The notes under the pieces were generated by a model. That model had not been told where the DNA came from. It did not search any database and was given only the letters and a program-made list of their open reading frames with translations. Source: Marivita sp051859345 (lineage in GTDB: Bacteria > Pseudomonadota > Alphaproteobacteria > Rhodobacterales > Rhodobacteraceae). From it: 64,000 bases of DNA. Within the stretch, counting starts at the first letter, position 1. Each line of letters begins with the position of its first letter. Positions 41,287 to 50,327 of this stretch are shown here, piece after piece. Where the stretch lies: positions 1 through 64,000 of the forward strand of contig NZ_JBHYFV010000021.1 in assembly GCF_051859345.1 (NCBI RefSeq). Direction: 5' to 3'. The position numbers and the translations under genes were made by a program.

Positions 41287-42881
41287 TGACCCGGCAGCCG
41301 CTTGGTGCGCAAATCTCGCAAATGCTCCGCGATCGCGGGGTCGAGACGATCTTCGGCATTCCCGGTGTTCACAATGTGGAACTCTATCGCGGCATCGAAC
41401 AAGCCGGGATCACCCATGTGCTGGCCCGTCACGAACAGGGCGCCGGGTTCATGGCCGACGGTTATGCGCGGGCAACCGGCAAACCGGGGGTGGCCTATGT
41501 GATCTCCGGGCCGGGGCTCACCAATATCCTGACGCCGCTGGGGCAGGCCTATTCGGATTCCGTACCCGTGCTGGTCATCTCGTCCTGTCTTGACGAAACA
41601 GCAGCACAGCGCGGCCAGCTGCACCAGATGCGCGATCAGCGCGCGGCGGCAGAAACCGTCTGCGCGTGGTCGGAAGAAGCGCGCACCGCCAAGTCCGCCT
41701 ATGCCCTGATCGACCGCGCGTTCGACCAGTTCTCAAGCGCTCGCGCGCGGCCTTGCCATGTGCAGGTGCCGATTGCCACCTTGGGCGCGTTGGCCGATCC
41801 TGCCCCGTCTGCACCTGTCCTGCGACCGGATTACCCGGCAGCGTCACATGTCGATGTCTACACGGTGGTAGACGCGGTTCTGAAGGCGCAAGAGCCGCTT
41901 TTTGTCTTTGGAGGTGGGGCAGTTGCCGCGGCCGACGTGATCCCGGACCTGTTGCGTCAGACCGGTGCTGCAAGCTTTGTCACCTATGCCGCGCGCGGTC
42001 TGGTGCCGGGCGACACACCGCTTTATTTCGGCAGCACGCTGGCCCGCGCGGACAGCGCCGAACGTGTTGCCGAGGCCGATCTGGTGATCACCGTCGGCTC
42101 TGCCTTGTCCGAGGTTGATCTCTGGCGCTCCACATTGGGCCACACCGCGCCGATGATCCGCGTCGACATCGACCCCGAGAATTTTGGGGAAATGGGGCCG
42201 CAGGACACTCCGATCCTTGGTGATGCAACAGCCCTGCTCAAGGCGATGACCATTGCGATTGCGGCCCGGACCGAGGATCTGCCCCCCAAATGGGACGCCG
42301 CAGCCGTGGCCCGCAAACGCGCGGTCTGGCGGGCCGAGGTGGAGGCTGAACGCCCCGGCATCGTGCCGGTCTGTGACGCTCTGCGGGCTGTGCTGCCGGA
42401 TCAGACGATGATCTATTCCGACATGACGCAATTCGCCTATGGCGCGAAAGAGGTCTGGGACATGCCGCGCCCGGGTCATTGGCACCACCCCTATGGGTTC
42501 GGCACGCTGGGTTATGCGCTGCCTGCCGCCATTGGCGGGGCGGTGGCGCGTCGTGGACTACCGACAGTGGCCATCGCGGGCGATTACGGTCTGCAATACA
42601 CGATTCAGGAACTGGGCACGGCGGTAGAGCTGGGTCTGCCGCTGCCGATCCTTGTCTGGGACAACGGCAAGCTGGGTGAGATCGAGGACAGCATGGTGCG
42701 CAGCCAGATTGCGCCCAATGCCGTGGTGGCGCGGAACCCGGATTTCCTGGCGCTTGCGCGGGCCTATGGGGCCGGGGCGGTGGAACCGGTGTCGTTACAG
42801 GCGCTGCAACAGGTCGTCATTGAAGCGCTTGCGGCGGGCGGCCCGACGCTTATCCGTATCACGCCAAAGATTGCCCTGTGA
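41286..42881 (+). CDS. Thiamine-diphosphate-dependent decarboxylase (5-guanidino-2-oxopentanoate decarboxylase-like)
   Basis: This 531-residue TPP enzyme of the acetolactate synthase/pyruvate oxidase fold has the N-terminal PYR domain with the catalytic Glu in ITHVLARHEQGAGFMADGYA, then GKPGVAYVISGPGLTNILTP. A C-terminal PP domain includes HPYGFGTLGYALPAAIGG and IAGDYGLQYTIQELGTAVEL. GDYGLQYT replaces the usual GDGSF and resembles AruI-type 5-guanidino-2-oxopentanoate decarboxylases of arginine transamination. A generic acetolactate-synthase-like role is the alternative. It overlaps trkH by 1 bp, yet no functional link is obvious. Confidence 0.8.
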   Translation: MTRQPLGAQISQMLRDRGVETIFGIPGVHNVELYRGIEQAGITHVLARHEQGAGFMADGYARATGKPGVAYVISGPGLTNILTPLGQAYSDSVPVLVISSCLDETAAQRGQLHQMRDQRAAAETVCAWSEEARTAKSAYALIDRAFDQFSSARARPCHVQVPIATLGALADPAPSAPVLRPDYPAASHVDVYTVVDAVLKAQEPLFVFGGGAVAAADVIPDLLRQTGAASFVTYAARGLVPGDTPLYFGSTLARADSAERVAEADLVITVGSALSEVDLWRSTLGHTAPMIRVDIDPENFGEMGPQDTPILGDATALLKAMTIAIAARTEDLPPKWDAAAVARKRAVWRAEVEAERPGIVPVCDALRAVLPDQTMIYSDMTQFAYGAKEVWDMPRPGHWHHPYGFGTLGYALPAAIGGAVARRGLPTVAIAGDYGLQYTIQELGTAVELGLPLPILVWDNGKLGEIEDSMVRSQIAPNAVVARNPDFLALARAYGAGAVEPVSLQALQQVVIEALAAGGPTLIRITPKIAL

Positions 42882-42890
42882 TCGACGCGT

Positions 42891-42934
42891 CCCATTCCTT
42901 TGAAGGAATGGGCAAAACCCTTTGAAGGGTTTTG
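42891..42934 (+). repeat. Two tandem perfect hairpins downstream of the decarboxylase gene
   Basis: CCCATTCCTT (42891-42900), TG, AAGGAATGGG (42903-42912) is immediately followed by CAAAACCCTT (42913-42922), TG, AAGGGTTTTG (42925-42934). Both are perfect 10-bp stems with the same TG centre and a shared CCTTTGAAGG-like core, 9 bp after the stop codon. They may act as a terminator. The architecture matches the tandem palindromes at 1336-1381. Confidence 0.85.
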
Positions 42935-43357
42935 TCCCGGCCGTCATGCCTTGGGCACCAGGCCCGGTCAAACCGGCGCGCCAAGGGCTTTGGAAAGCCT
43001 TTCCCCCGCGCGCATCATTTCCAAAGCTTTAACTCCCGACCGGCAAAACCTGTCGCACGATGCGCATCGAGCGGACAGGGTCACTCCCACACCGCGACAG
43101 ACAGGACAGTTCTCTTCGTGCCCCAACTCGGGGACGACCATGACAGACCGGTCAGACAGACCCCGCTTTCGGGGGTACAGGTCCGGGGGCACCACCCCCG
43201 CAGTGCAGAGAACGGTCATGGCCTATCAGGGCGGCGCCGCTTCTTACCACTCACCGGGATGCACATCCCGCAACGACAAACACCCGGCGGGGATTTCCCC
43301 GACCGGGCGTTTCGCGTGGGTATGTGTAAGGTTGGCCAGTCGGCCCAACCCGTTACG
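42935..43357. other. Gene-free, hairpin-rich region
   Basis: No protein or tRNA is supported here. Short inverted repeats are dense: GCTTTGGAAA and TTTCCAAAGC (about 42987-43027), CCCCAACTCGGGG, CCCCGCTTTCGGGG and GGGGGCACCACCCCC (about 43122-43206), and the nested hairpin at 43283-43307. Open frames that cross it have no recognisable similarity. It may be a decayed intergenic segment or encode structured RNA. Confidence 0.5.
43283..43307 (-). terminator. Possible valS terminator
   Basis: CCCGG-CGGGG, loop ATTT, CCCCG-a-CCGGG forms a nested hairpin. On the minus strand it follows the valS stop by 50 bp and is succeeded by TGTTTGTCG, a weak T-tail. Confidence 0.5.
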
Positions 43358-46300
43358 TCACCCCAGTTCGGCCAACCGCGTCAGGGCGTCCTGCAGCTTT
43401 GCCGCCTCGTCTTCGCGCGCCTCAAGATTGGCGCGGGTTTCCTCGACCACCTCGTCAGGGGCGGACGCGACGAAGTTCGGGTTGCCAAGCCGTCCTTTCA
43501 TGCCGCCAATCTCCTTGGCCAGTTTCTGCAACGATTTCTCAAGCCGGTCCTTCTCGGCCCCGACGTCAATGATGTCGGCCAGGGGCAGGCCAAAGGTCGC
43601 CCCATCCGCCGGCACCGTGGCGCAGCCCTTCGGGAAGGCGTCCGCCTCGGTCAGCTCGTCAATCCGCGCGAGACGCTTGATCAGCACCTCGTTGCGCTGC
43701 CACGCCGCCCGAGCCGCATCCCCCATGTCGGTGACGACCAGAGGCAGGTAAAGACCGGCAGGAACGTGCATCTGCTGACGCGCCGACCGGATGCCTTCGA
43801 TCAGGCCGATCACCCAGTTCATCTCGCGATCCGCCTCGGGATGGATCAGGTCATCGCCATAGCTCGGCCAATCCGCATGGATCAGCATGGTGTCGCGCTG
43901 CCCGGTGGCGCCCCAAAGCTCTTCGGTGATGAACGGCATGATCGGGTGCAGCAGGATCAGGCACTGGTCAATGACCCATCCCATCACATCCTGCGTTTCA
44001 GCCCGTTCCGGCGCGGTCTCGTCCAGAAGGGGTTTGGCGAATTCGACATACCAGTCACAGACCTTGCCCCAGACAAACCGGTACAGCGCCGCCGCCGCAT
44101 CGTCGAAACGATAGGCGTCCAGCGCGGCATCGACCTCGGCGCGCACGCGGGCGGTTTCTCCGATGATCCAGGTGTTCACGGTGGCCGTTGCCTTGGGAAT
44201 GTCGAAAGACGGTGTGCGGTTGTCATACACCCCGTTCATCTCGGCAAAGCGGGTCGCATTCCAAAGCTTGGTGCCAAAGTTCCGATACCCCGCGATCCGT
44301 TGCATGTCGAGCTTGAGCACACCGCCAAGCGAGGCCATCGCCGCATTTGTGAAGCGCAGCGCATCCGCGCCGTATTCGTCAATGATCTCAAGCGGATCAA
44401 CGACGTTGCCCAGCGACTTTGACATCTTCTTGCCCTTGGCGTCGCGCACAAGCCCGTGCAGGTAGACATCCTTGAACGGGATCTGATCTGTCACGGCAAG
44501 TTGCATCATCATCATCCGCGCGACCCAGAAGAACAGGATATCCTGCCCTGTGATCAGCACGGAGGTGGGGAAGTACCTGGCCAGTTCCGGCGTTGGTTCC
44601 GGCCAGCCGAGTGTGCCGATCGGCCAGAGACCGGACGAGAACCAAGTGTCGAGCACGTCGGGGTCACGCCAGACCGGATAGATCAACTTGGTCGGATTTT
44701 GGTCATGCAACTCGTATTCGGCTAGGCTGGAGGCCAAAAGATGCGCTGCCGCGTCGCGGCTCTCGACCTCGACCACCCGCGCATGGTTTAGCGGCGTGGG
44801 CAGGGTCGCGAGCGCATCCCCGAATTGCCCGGCGACATTGTCAAAGCTTGCTGCGGAATGGTGACGTTCATTGCCTTTCAGCAGGCTTTGCGCGTTCAGA
44901 AGTCGACCCATTTCAACCAGGTCCAACGCCCCATCACCTTCGTCGTCGCGGAATCCTTCGCGCGACAGATCAAACCCATACCAAACCGGGATCTGATGCC
45001 CCCACCAAAGCTGGCGCGAGATGCACCAGGGTTCGATGTTCTCCAGCCAGTGGTAATAGGTCCGCTCACCCGACTCCGGCACGATCCGCACATCGCCGTT
45101 GCGCACGGCATCAAGCGCCGGGCCGACGATTTTTTCCGCGTCCACAAACCATTGATCGGTCAGCATCGGTTCAATGACAACCTTGGAGCGGTCACCAAAC
45201 GGCTGCATGATCGGCTTGGCCTCGACCAGCGGCACCAACGTGTCCTCCCGCGCTTCGCCGCCCTCTTCGGGCGCAACCGGCGCTTTGGGTGACCCAAGGC
45301 GGGGGTCGGTGACAGGGACCATCACGGCCAGACCTTCGGCGGTGATTTCCTCGACCACGCGCTTTCGCGCCTCGAACCGGTCCAGCCCACGCAGGTGATC
45401 CGGCACGAGGTTCAGAATGTCGGTCTCGGCCTCGCTCAGCGTGCGTTCGCCGCGTGCCACGGCACCCGCCACTTCGGCCGCCTCGGCATAAGGCGCACCG
45501 TCGTCGCGCATGTAGGCCTTGGTGTCCATCAGACGGTAACACGGGATGCCGCCGCGCTTGGCGACGCCGTAATCGTTGAAGTCATGCGCGCCGGTGATCT
45601 TGACCGCACCCGAGCCGAAATCGGGATCGGGGTAGTCGTCGGTGATGATCGGGATCAGGCGGCGGTGTTCCTTGGGGCCAACCGGAATCTCGCAAAGCTT
45701 TCCGACGATTGGCGCATAGCGCTCATCTGACGGATGAACCGCCACCGCGCCGTCGCCCAGCATGGTTTCGGGGCGTGTCGTGGCAATGGAGATATAGTCG
45801 CGCTCTTCCTCCAGCACGACATTCCCGTCTTCGTCTTTCTCGATATAGGTGTAGGTCGCGCCGCCCGCCAAAGGATACTTGAAGTGCCACATATGGCCGG
45901 GGTTCTCGATATTCTCGACCTCGAGATCCGAAATCGCGGTCTCGAAATGCGGATCCCAGTTGACCAGACGCTTGCCGCGATAGATCAGCCCCTTGTTGTA
46001 CATGTCGACGAAGACCTTGATCACCGCATCGTGGAAATTCGGCGCGTCGTTGTCCTTGTCGGGATCGCCCGCAGCACCCCCCATTGTGAAGGCTTCGCGC
46101 GACCAGTCGGCCGAGGCACCAAGGCGCTTGAGCTGCCCGATGATGGTGCCACGCGACTTGACCTTCTGTTCCCAGACGCGGTCCAGAAACGCCTCGCGCC
46201 CCATCTCGCGGCGCGACGGCTCGCCATTGGCCGCCATCTCGCGTTCGGTCACCATCTGCGTGGCGATGCCCGCGTGATCCGTGCCCGGCTGCCACAGCGT

Positions 46301-46525
46301 GTCAAAGCCGCGCATCCGGTGCCAGCGGACAAGGATGTCCTGAAGCGTGTTGTTGAAGGCGTGGCCCATATGCAGCGACCCGGTCACGTTGGGCGGCGGG
46401 ATCATCACGCAGAAGGTGTCGTCGCGTTTGGCATTTGCGCCGGCCTTGAAGGCACCACTGTCTTCCCACGCCTGATACAACCGCGCTTCGGCGGCCTGGG
46501 CGTCGAATTTCTTTTCCATCGCCAT
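43358..46525 (-). CDS. valS: Valyl-tRNA synthetase
   Basis: This 1055-residue class I synthetase charges tRNA-Val. The HIGH-type motif is in PPPNVTGSLHMGHAFNNTLQ and the KMSKS loop in GKKMSKSLGNVVDPLEI. The editing domain includes TTRPETMLGDGAVAVHPSDE. The C-terminal coiled-coil arm (AEKDRLEKSLQKLAKEIGGM ... DEAAKLQDALTRLAELG) is present. The length is about 100 residues above E. coli ValS; extra sequence sits around the catalytic domain (EMGRLLNAQSLLKGNERHHS region). The ATG at 46525 (MAMEKKFDAQ) has GGGAA upstream; ATG 46519 is an alternative. Confidence 0.95.
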   Translation of the reverse strand: MAMEKKFDAQAAEARLYQAWEDSGAFKAGANAKRDDTFCVMIPPPNVTGSLHMGHAFNNTLQDILVRWHRMRGFDTLWQPGTDHAGIATQMVTEREMAANGEPSRREMGREAFLDRVWEQKVKSRGTIIGQLKRLGASADWSREAFTMGGAAGDPDKDNDAPNFHDAVIKVFVDMYNKGLIYRGKRLVNWDPHFETAISDLEVENIENPGHMWHFKYPLAGGATYTYIEKDEDGNVVLEEERDYISIATTRPETMLGDGAVAVHPSDERYAPIVGKLCEIPVGPKEHRRLIPIITDDYPDPDFGSGAVKITGAHDFNDYGVAKRGGIPCYRLMDTKAYMRDDGAPYAEAAEVAGAVARGERTLSEAETDILNLVPDHLRGLDRFEARKRVVEEITAEGLAVMVPVTDPRLGSPKAPVAPEEGGEAREDTLVPLVEAKPIMQPFGDRSKVVIEPMLTDQWFVDAEKIVGPALDAVRNGDVRIVPESGERTYYHWLENIEPWCISRQLWWGHQIPVWYGFDLSREGFRDDEGDGALDLVEMGRLLNAQSLLKGNERHHSAASFDNVAGQFGDALATLPTPLNHARVVEVESRDAAAHLLASSLAEYELHDQNPTKLIYPVWRDPDVLDTWFSSGLWPIGTLGWPEPTPELARYFPTSVLITGQDILFFWVARMMMMQLAVTDQIPFKDVYLHGLVRDAKGKKMSKSLGNVVDPLEIIDEYGADALRFTNAAMASLGGVLKLDMQRIAGYRNFGTKLWNATRFAEMNGVYDNRTPSFDIPKATATVNTWIIGETARVRAEVDAALDAYRFDDAAAALYRFVWGKVCDWYVEFAKPLLDETAPERAETQDVMGWVIDQCLILLHPIMPFITEELWGATGQRDTMLIHADWPSYGDDLIHPEADREMNWVIGLIEGIRSARQQMHVPAGLYLPLVVTDMGDAARAAWQRNEVLIKRLARIDELTEADAFPKGCATVPADGATFGLPLADIIDVGAEKDRLEKSLQKLAKEIGGMKGRLGNPNFVASAPDEVVEETRANLEAREDEAAKLQDALTRLAELG

Positions 46526-46730
46526 GGGGTCAATTCCCGCTTTTGTGCTGCCTGACAGGGCCGCAATTGTTCCGTTGCGCCTCATCTAGCGAAAGGGCGG
46601 GCAAAGGAAAACCCAAGCGGTGCGGGAAAATGGGGTGAGCCGGGGCAAGGGCCCCTCGAAGGGCCTTTTTACGGGAGTTTGACACCCGTCGCATCGCTTT
46701 TCGACAGGCGGTCCTCCCCAAAAAAGAAAA

Positions 46731-46803
46731 AACGGTGATGCCAAGGGAGGAGAGGCATCACCGTTTCCAGTTCACGGCGTCCAGGGAGGAGGAGAGGACA
46801 CCG
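46731..46803 (-). ncRNA. CcsR-type small RNA, unit 3 (with terminator)
   Basis: This 73-nt minus-strand unit has two hairpins. The 5' stem is CGGTGTCC/GGACGCCG (46775-46803) around loop TCTCCTCCTCCCT. The 3' one is a perfect 12-bp stem AACGGTGATGCC/GGCATCACCGTT (46731-46765) around TCTCCTCCCTT, followed by a T-rich tail, so it doubles as a Rho-independent terminator. The CCTCCTCCC loop is an anti-Shine-Dalgarno-like motif, the hallmark of CcsR/cuckoo RNAs. Units 1-3 repeat every 103 bp. Confidence 0.85.
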
Positions 46804-46833
46804 AGATCGTGTGGGTCGAGGCCCGAAATTTGC

Positions 46834-46906
46834 GACGGTGACACCAGGGAGGAGGAGAGGTGCCACCGTCCAGTTCACGGTGCCCAGGGAGGAGGAGAGG
46901 ACACCG
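46834..46906 (-). ncRNA. CcsR-type small RNA, unit 2
   Basis: This 73-nt unit is exactly in register with units 1 and 3. A short stem (46878-46906) and a longer 12-bp stem with one mismatch (46834-46870) each expose the loop TCTCCTCCTCCCT on the minus strand. The 30-nt spacer to the next unit is conserved (GCCCGAAATTTG on the plus strand). It is probably processed from the DUF1127 transcript. Confidence 0.85.
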
Positions 46907-46936
46907 AGATCGTGTGGGCCGAAGCCCGAAATTTGT

Positions 46937-47009
46937 GACGGTGACACGAGGGAGGAGGAGACGTGCCACCGTCATATTCGGAACACCCAGGGAGGAGGAG
47001 AGGGCGTCC
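46937..47009 (-). ncRNA. CcsR-type small RNA, unit 1
   Basis: This 73-nt unit is nearest the DUF1127 gene. The first stem (46980-47009, with a small bulge) and the second stem (46937-46973, 12 bp with one mismatch) both carry the loop TCTCCTCCTCCCT on the minus strand. A separate perfect hairpin GGCCCTG-TG-CAGGGCC (47026-47041) separates it from the DUF1127 stop and may be a processing site. Confidence 0.85.
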
Positions 47010-47059
47010 GATCCTTGTGGCGAGGGGCCCTGTGCAGGGCCATGCTCACCGAATTTCGA

Positions 47060-47278
47060 TCAGCCTTCGTAGGCTGCTTGGTATGCAACGCGGCGAAGCT
47101 CGGATTGGTTCAGTCCAAGGTCCTGCAATTCGCGGTCGCTCAATGCGCTCAGTTCGCGCAGGGTGTTGCGGTAAATCTTGCGGCGTGCCGCTTTGGCGCG
47201 ATATTCTGCGACAAGGGCGTTCACCCGATCCATGATTGTGTTGCCGACTGCGCCGATACTGTTTGTTTCGTATGCCAT
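47060..47278 (-). CDS. DUF1127 small protein (CcaF1-like), leader gene of the sRNA array
   Basis: This 72-residue basic protein starts MAYETNSIGAVGNTIMDRVN and contains YRAKAARRKIYRNTLRELSA followed by LSDRELQDLGLNQSELRRVA, the DUF1127 motif. In Rhodobacter sphaeroides the CcsR RNAs are co-transcribed with a DUF1127 gene (RSP_6037/CcaF1, an RNA-binding factor affecting sRNA maturation); the same order is seen here. The frame extends upstream to 47389, but that part crosses the promoter, so the ATG at 47278 is preferred. Confidence 0.85.
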   Translation of the reverse strand: MAYETNSIGAVGNTIMDRVNALVAEYRAKAARRKIYRNTLRELSALSDRELQDLGLNQSELRRVAYQAAYEG

Positions 47279-47323
47279 GTGTCTGCTCTGTTCGAATTTC
47301 TGTGTTTCCGTTCGCTTGAGACC

Positions 47324-47351
47324 AAGATAAGCAAATGCTGCACTTGCACAA
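47324..47351 (-). promoter_or_regulatory. Candidate promoter of the DUF1127-CcsR transcript
   Basis: On the minus strand TTGTGC (47346-47351), a 16-bp spacer and TATCTT (47324-47329) give a start near 47317. A stress sigma factor (RpoH type) is expected from R. sphaeroides; the sequence is compatible but not diagnostic. An exact 12-bp inverted repeat (GCAAATGCTGCA at 47331-47342, TGCAGCATTTGC at 47376-47387) covers the spacer and the upstream side. Confidence 0.5.
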
Positions 47352-47504
47352 TAGCTTTTTGCCTCAACGCTGCTATGCAGCATTTGCATAGGCCAGGTGG
47401 TTCAATTTTGTGCGTTTTGCGCTAACAGGCCCAATTCTCGGGCAGGCGGTTGAAGCATCGCGGCAAGGCTGTCATCTCTGTGTCACAAAGATGAAAGGTT
47501 GGGC

Positions 47505-48568
<1,064 letters not shown>

Positions 48569-48572
<4 letters not shown>

Positions 48573-49570
48573 CGCTGAAACGACAGCGGCAGGTTGAAGC
48601 GATAGCTGGCCGCCGTCAGCTCTTGCGGCGCGCGTGGCAGTCGGGCGCGGGTTACGGCGGCCATCGCCGCCTGATCCAGCCTGCGATCCCCGGATGAGGC
48701 AATCACCGACATCCCGGACACTTGGCCCGAGGGGCTGACCGTGATTTGCAGTTTCACCGTCCCTCGTGCGCGGGTGCCGTTCGGATAGCGCTGTGCGCGG
48801 GCGACCGAGCTGCGGATCTTTGCACCCCATTGGGCCTGCGCCTGGGCCAGTTGCGCTTTGCCCGGTCCGGGTGCCGCCGGGATCTTGCGCGTGGGGGCCG
48901 GGGTTGTGACTGGCTGCGATCCGCTGCCTTGCGCCTTTTGCGCGGGACGCGGTGCGGACTGGGTCTGTTGCGCGGCGGGGCTTTGTTTGGGCGCGGGCCT
49001 GTCGGGCCGGGTCTCGGGGCGCAACGACGCGTGTGGCGCGACGTGTCCGCTTGGGGGCGCGGTGTCGACCTGCGGTAGGGCATTCGGCCCAGCCACTGCC
49101 GCATCAAGCGTTGGTCGCACCGGGGCAGGTTCCGCTTGCGCGCTGGGCAGTGTCGGCGTGGGGGCGTCCGGAGGTGTTGGCACCGAAAGCGATTGAGGTG
49201 TCGTCTGGGCAAAAGGCACCACAGGTGCCGGCAGGCGGGTCTCGACCGACGGACGCGGCGCGGCGGGGGCCGGGGTTGGCAAAGCCGCCAAATCCCGCCT
49301 TTGCGCAACAGGTGTGTCCGGGGCCGGGGGGGGCGGTGCTGCCTGCGTCCTGGGTTGGGTCAGGAGTGGTGCATCGCTGACATCTGGTGGACGATCCCAG
49401 TCCTGCACCAGTGCGGCCAATGTTGGCGTTGCGGCCTGAAGTGTGACATCCGCCGCACCGTTTTCCCCGCCGCCGCTTCCTCCTGTCTGCAAGGGCGCAA
49501 GGGTCAGGGTTGCGGCATGCAGGATACCGGACAAGGCCAGGAACGCGGTGATTTCGAGGATGCGCATCAT
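48569..49570 (-). CDS. tonB: TonB-family energy transducer
   Basis: This 333-residue protein has one N-terminal membrane anchor (ILEITAFLALSGILHAATLT) and a long Pro/Ala/Gln-rich periplasmic spacer (about residues 45-235, e.g. APPPPAPDTPVAQRRDLAAL). A C-terminal TonB/TolA-like domain follows (PNGTRARGTVKLQITVSPSG, GDRRLDQAAMAAVTRARLPR). It transmits proton-motive force from ExbBD to outer-membrane receptors. Its start overlaps the second exbD by 4 bp. It is the last gene of a B12-riboswitch operon, so a dedicated cobalamin TonB is inferred. Confidence 0.85.
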
Positions 49571-49956
49571 CCACCCTCCGTCACGATTTCGACCCGCGTT
49601 GCGCCCAAATCGGACAAGTGCGCAAGAACGCGGGCAAGGATCGCGGCGTCCAGCGTGGCGTCGGCATAAAGGCGCAAGGGCGTATCGCGCGTCTGTGCAA
49701 CTGCCGCTGCCAGGGCAGCGTCCCCGCGTGCGGCTTCAAAGGCGATTTCCCCGGTGACACTTATATAAAGCGCGGCTTCGCCTGCATCCGCGTCACCCTG
49801 CGCGCGGGGCAGGTCGAGGTCGAACGGGGCGGGCGGTACGATCTGCGCGGTCATCAGAAAGAAGATGAGCAGCAGAAACACCACGTTGATCATCGGCACC
49901 ACCGGTTCGCGCGACGCGCGGCGTGGTCGCGGGGCAAGGATCATGCGGCGTCTCAT
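49567..49956 (-). CDS. exbD: ExbD/TolR-family biopolymer transport protein (second)
   Basis: This 129-residue protein has one membrane helix with the proton-path region VVPMINVVFLLLIFFLMTAQ and a periplasmic domain. The membrane motif has Asn (MIN) where the family's critical Asp (MID) sits, whereas the partner ExbD keeps MIDVVF. That suggests an ExbD pair in which one copy lost the conserved carboxylate. The ATG at 49956 overlaps the upstream stop (ATGA); a GTG at 49980 is in frame but lies inside the previous gene. Confidence 0.85.
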   Translation of the reverse strand: MRRRMILAPRPRRASREPVVPMINVVFLLLIFFLMTAQIVPPAPFDLDLPRAQGDADAGEAALYISVTGEIAFEAARGDAALAAAVAQTRDTPLRLYADATLDAAILARVLAHLSDLGATRVEIVTEGG

Positions 49957-50327
49957 TCCAGCACCACGAGATTGGACCACCCGTTGACGCGCAGGTGTCC
50001 CATCGTGTCCAGCAGACGTTGCACCGACGCCCCGTCGCGGGTGCGCAGAAGGATGATGTCGTCCGGAGACGCAACCAGCGGTGTCAGCGCCGCAATCGGA
50101 TCGGCCGTGGTCAGCCCGTTGACCTGCACCACGTCCGGCAGGATCGTCACAAGGCGCGGCGGGCCGGCATAGGGCTGTGATGCGCCGCCCGAGAGCGTGA
50201 CCGGGATCGCGTCGGTTGCGCCAAACCGTGCGGCCAGCATGAAAAAGACCAGAAGCAGAAACACGACGTCGATCATCGGGGTCAACCCGATGCGTCGTCT
50301 GCGTGTCTGTTGGGTCAGCTCAAGCAT
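49953..50327 (-). CDS. exbD: ExbD/TolR-family biopolymer transport protein (first)
   Basis: This 124-residue protein has a cytoplasmic tail LELTQQTRRRRIGLTPMIDV. The conserved Asp of MIDVVFLLLVFFMLAARFG lies at the start of the membrane helix. The periplasmic domain includes DIILLRTRDGASVQRLLDTM. It forms the proton channel with ExbB. It overlaps exbB by 8 bp and the second exbD by 4 bp. Confidence 0.87.
   Translation of the reverse strand: MLELTQQTRRRRIGLTPMIDVVFLLLVFFMLAARFGATDAIPVTLSGGASQPYAGPPRLVTILPDVVQVNGLTTADPIAALTPLVASPDDIILLRTRDGASVQRLLDTMGHLRVNGWSNLVVLE

Noticed and set aside
43331..43381. GGTTGGCC...GGCCAACC as part of a tRNA
   Set aside because: No cloverleaf arms or anticodon loop can be formed; it is an inverted repeat at the valS stop.
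46648..46672. Terminator-like AAGGGCCCCTCGAAGGGCCTTTTT upstream of valS
   Set aside because: The T-tail is on the plus strand, where no gene precedes it; on the minus strand there is no tail. Left unassigned.
46743..47001. Purine-rich GGGAGGAGGAG tracts as G-quadruplex or ribosome-site decoys on the plus strand
   Set aside because: They are the complements of hairpin loops in the minus-strand sRNA units; the stems, register and terminator all support the RNA interpretation.
46731..47009. 103-bp direct repeats as a CRISPR array
   Set aside because: Spacers are as conserved as the repeats, there are only three units, and no cas gene is present.
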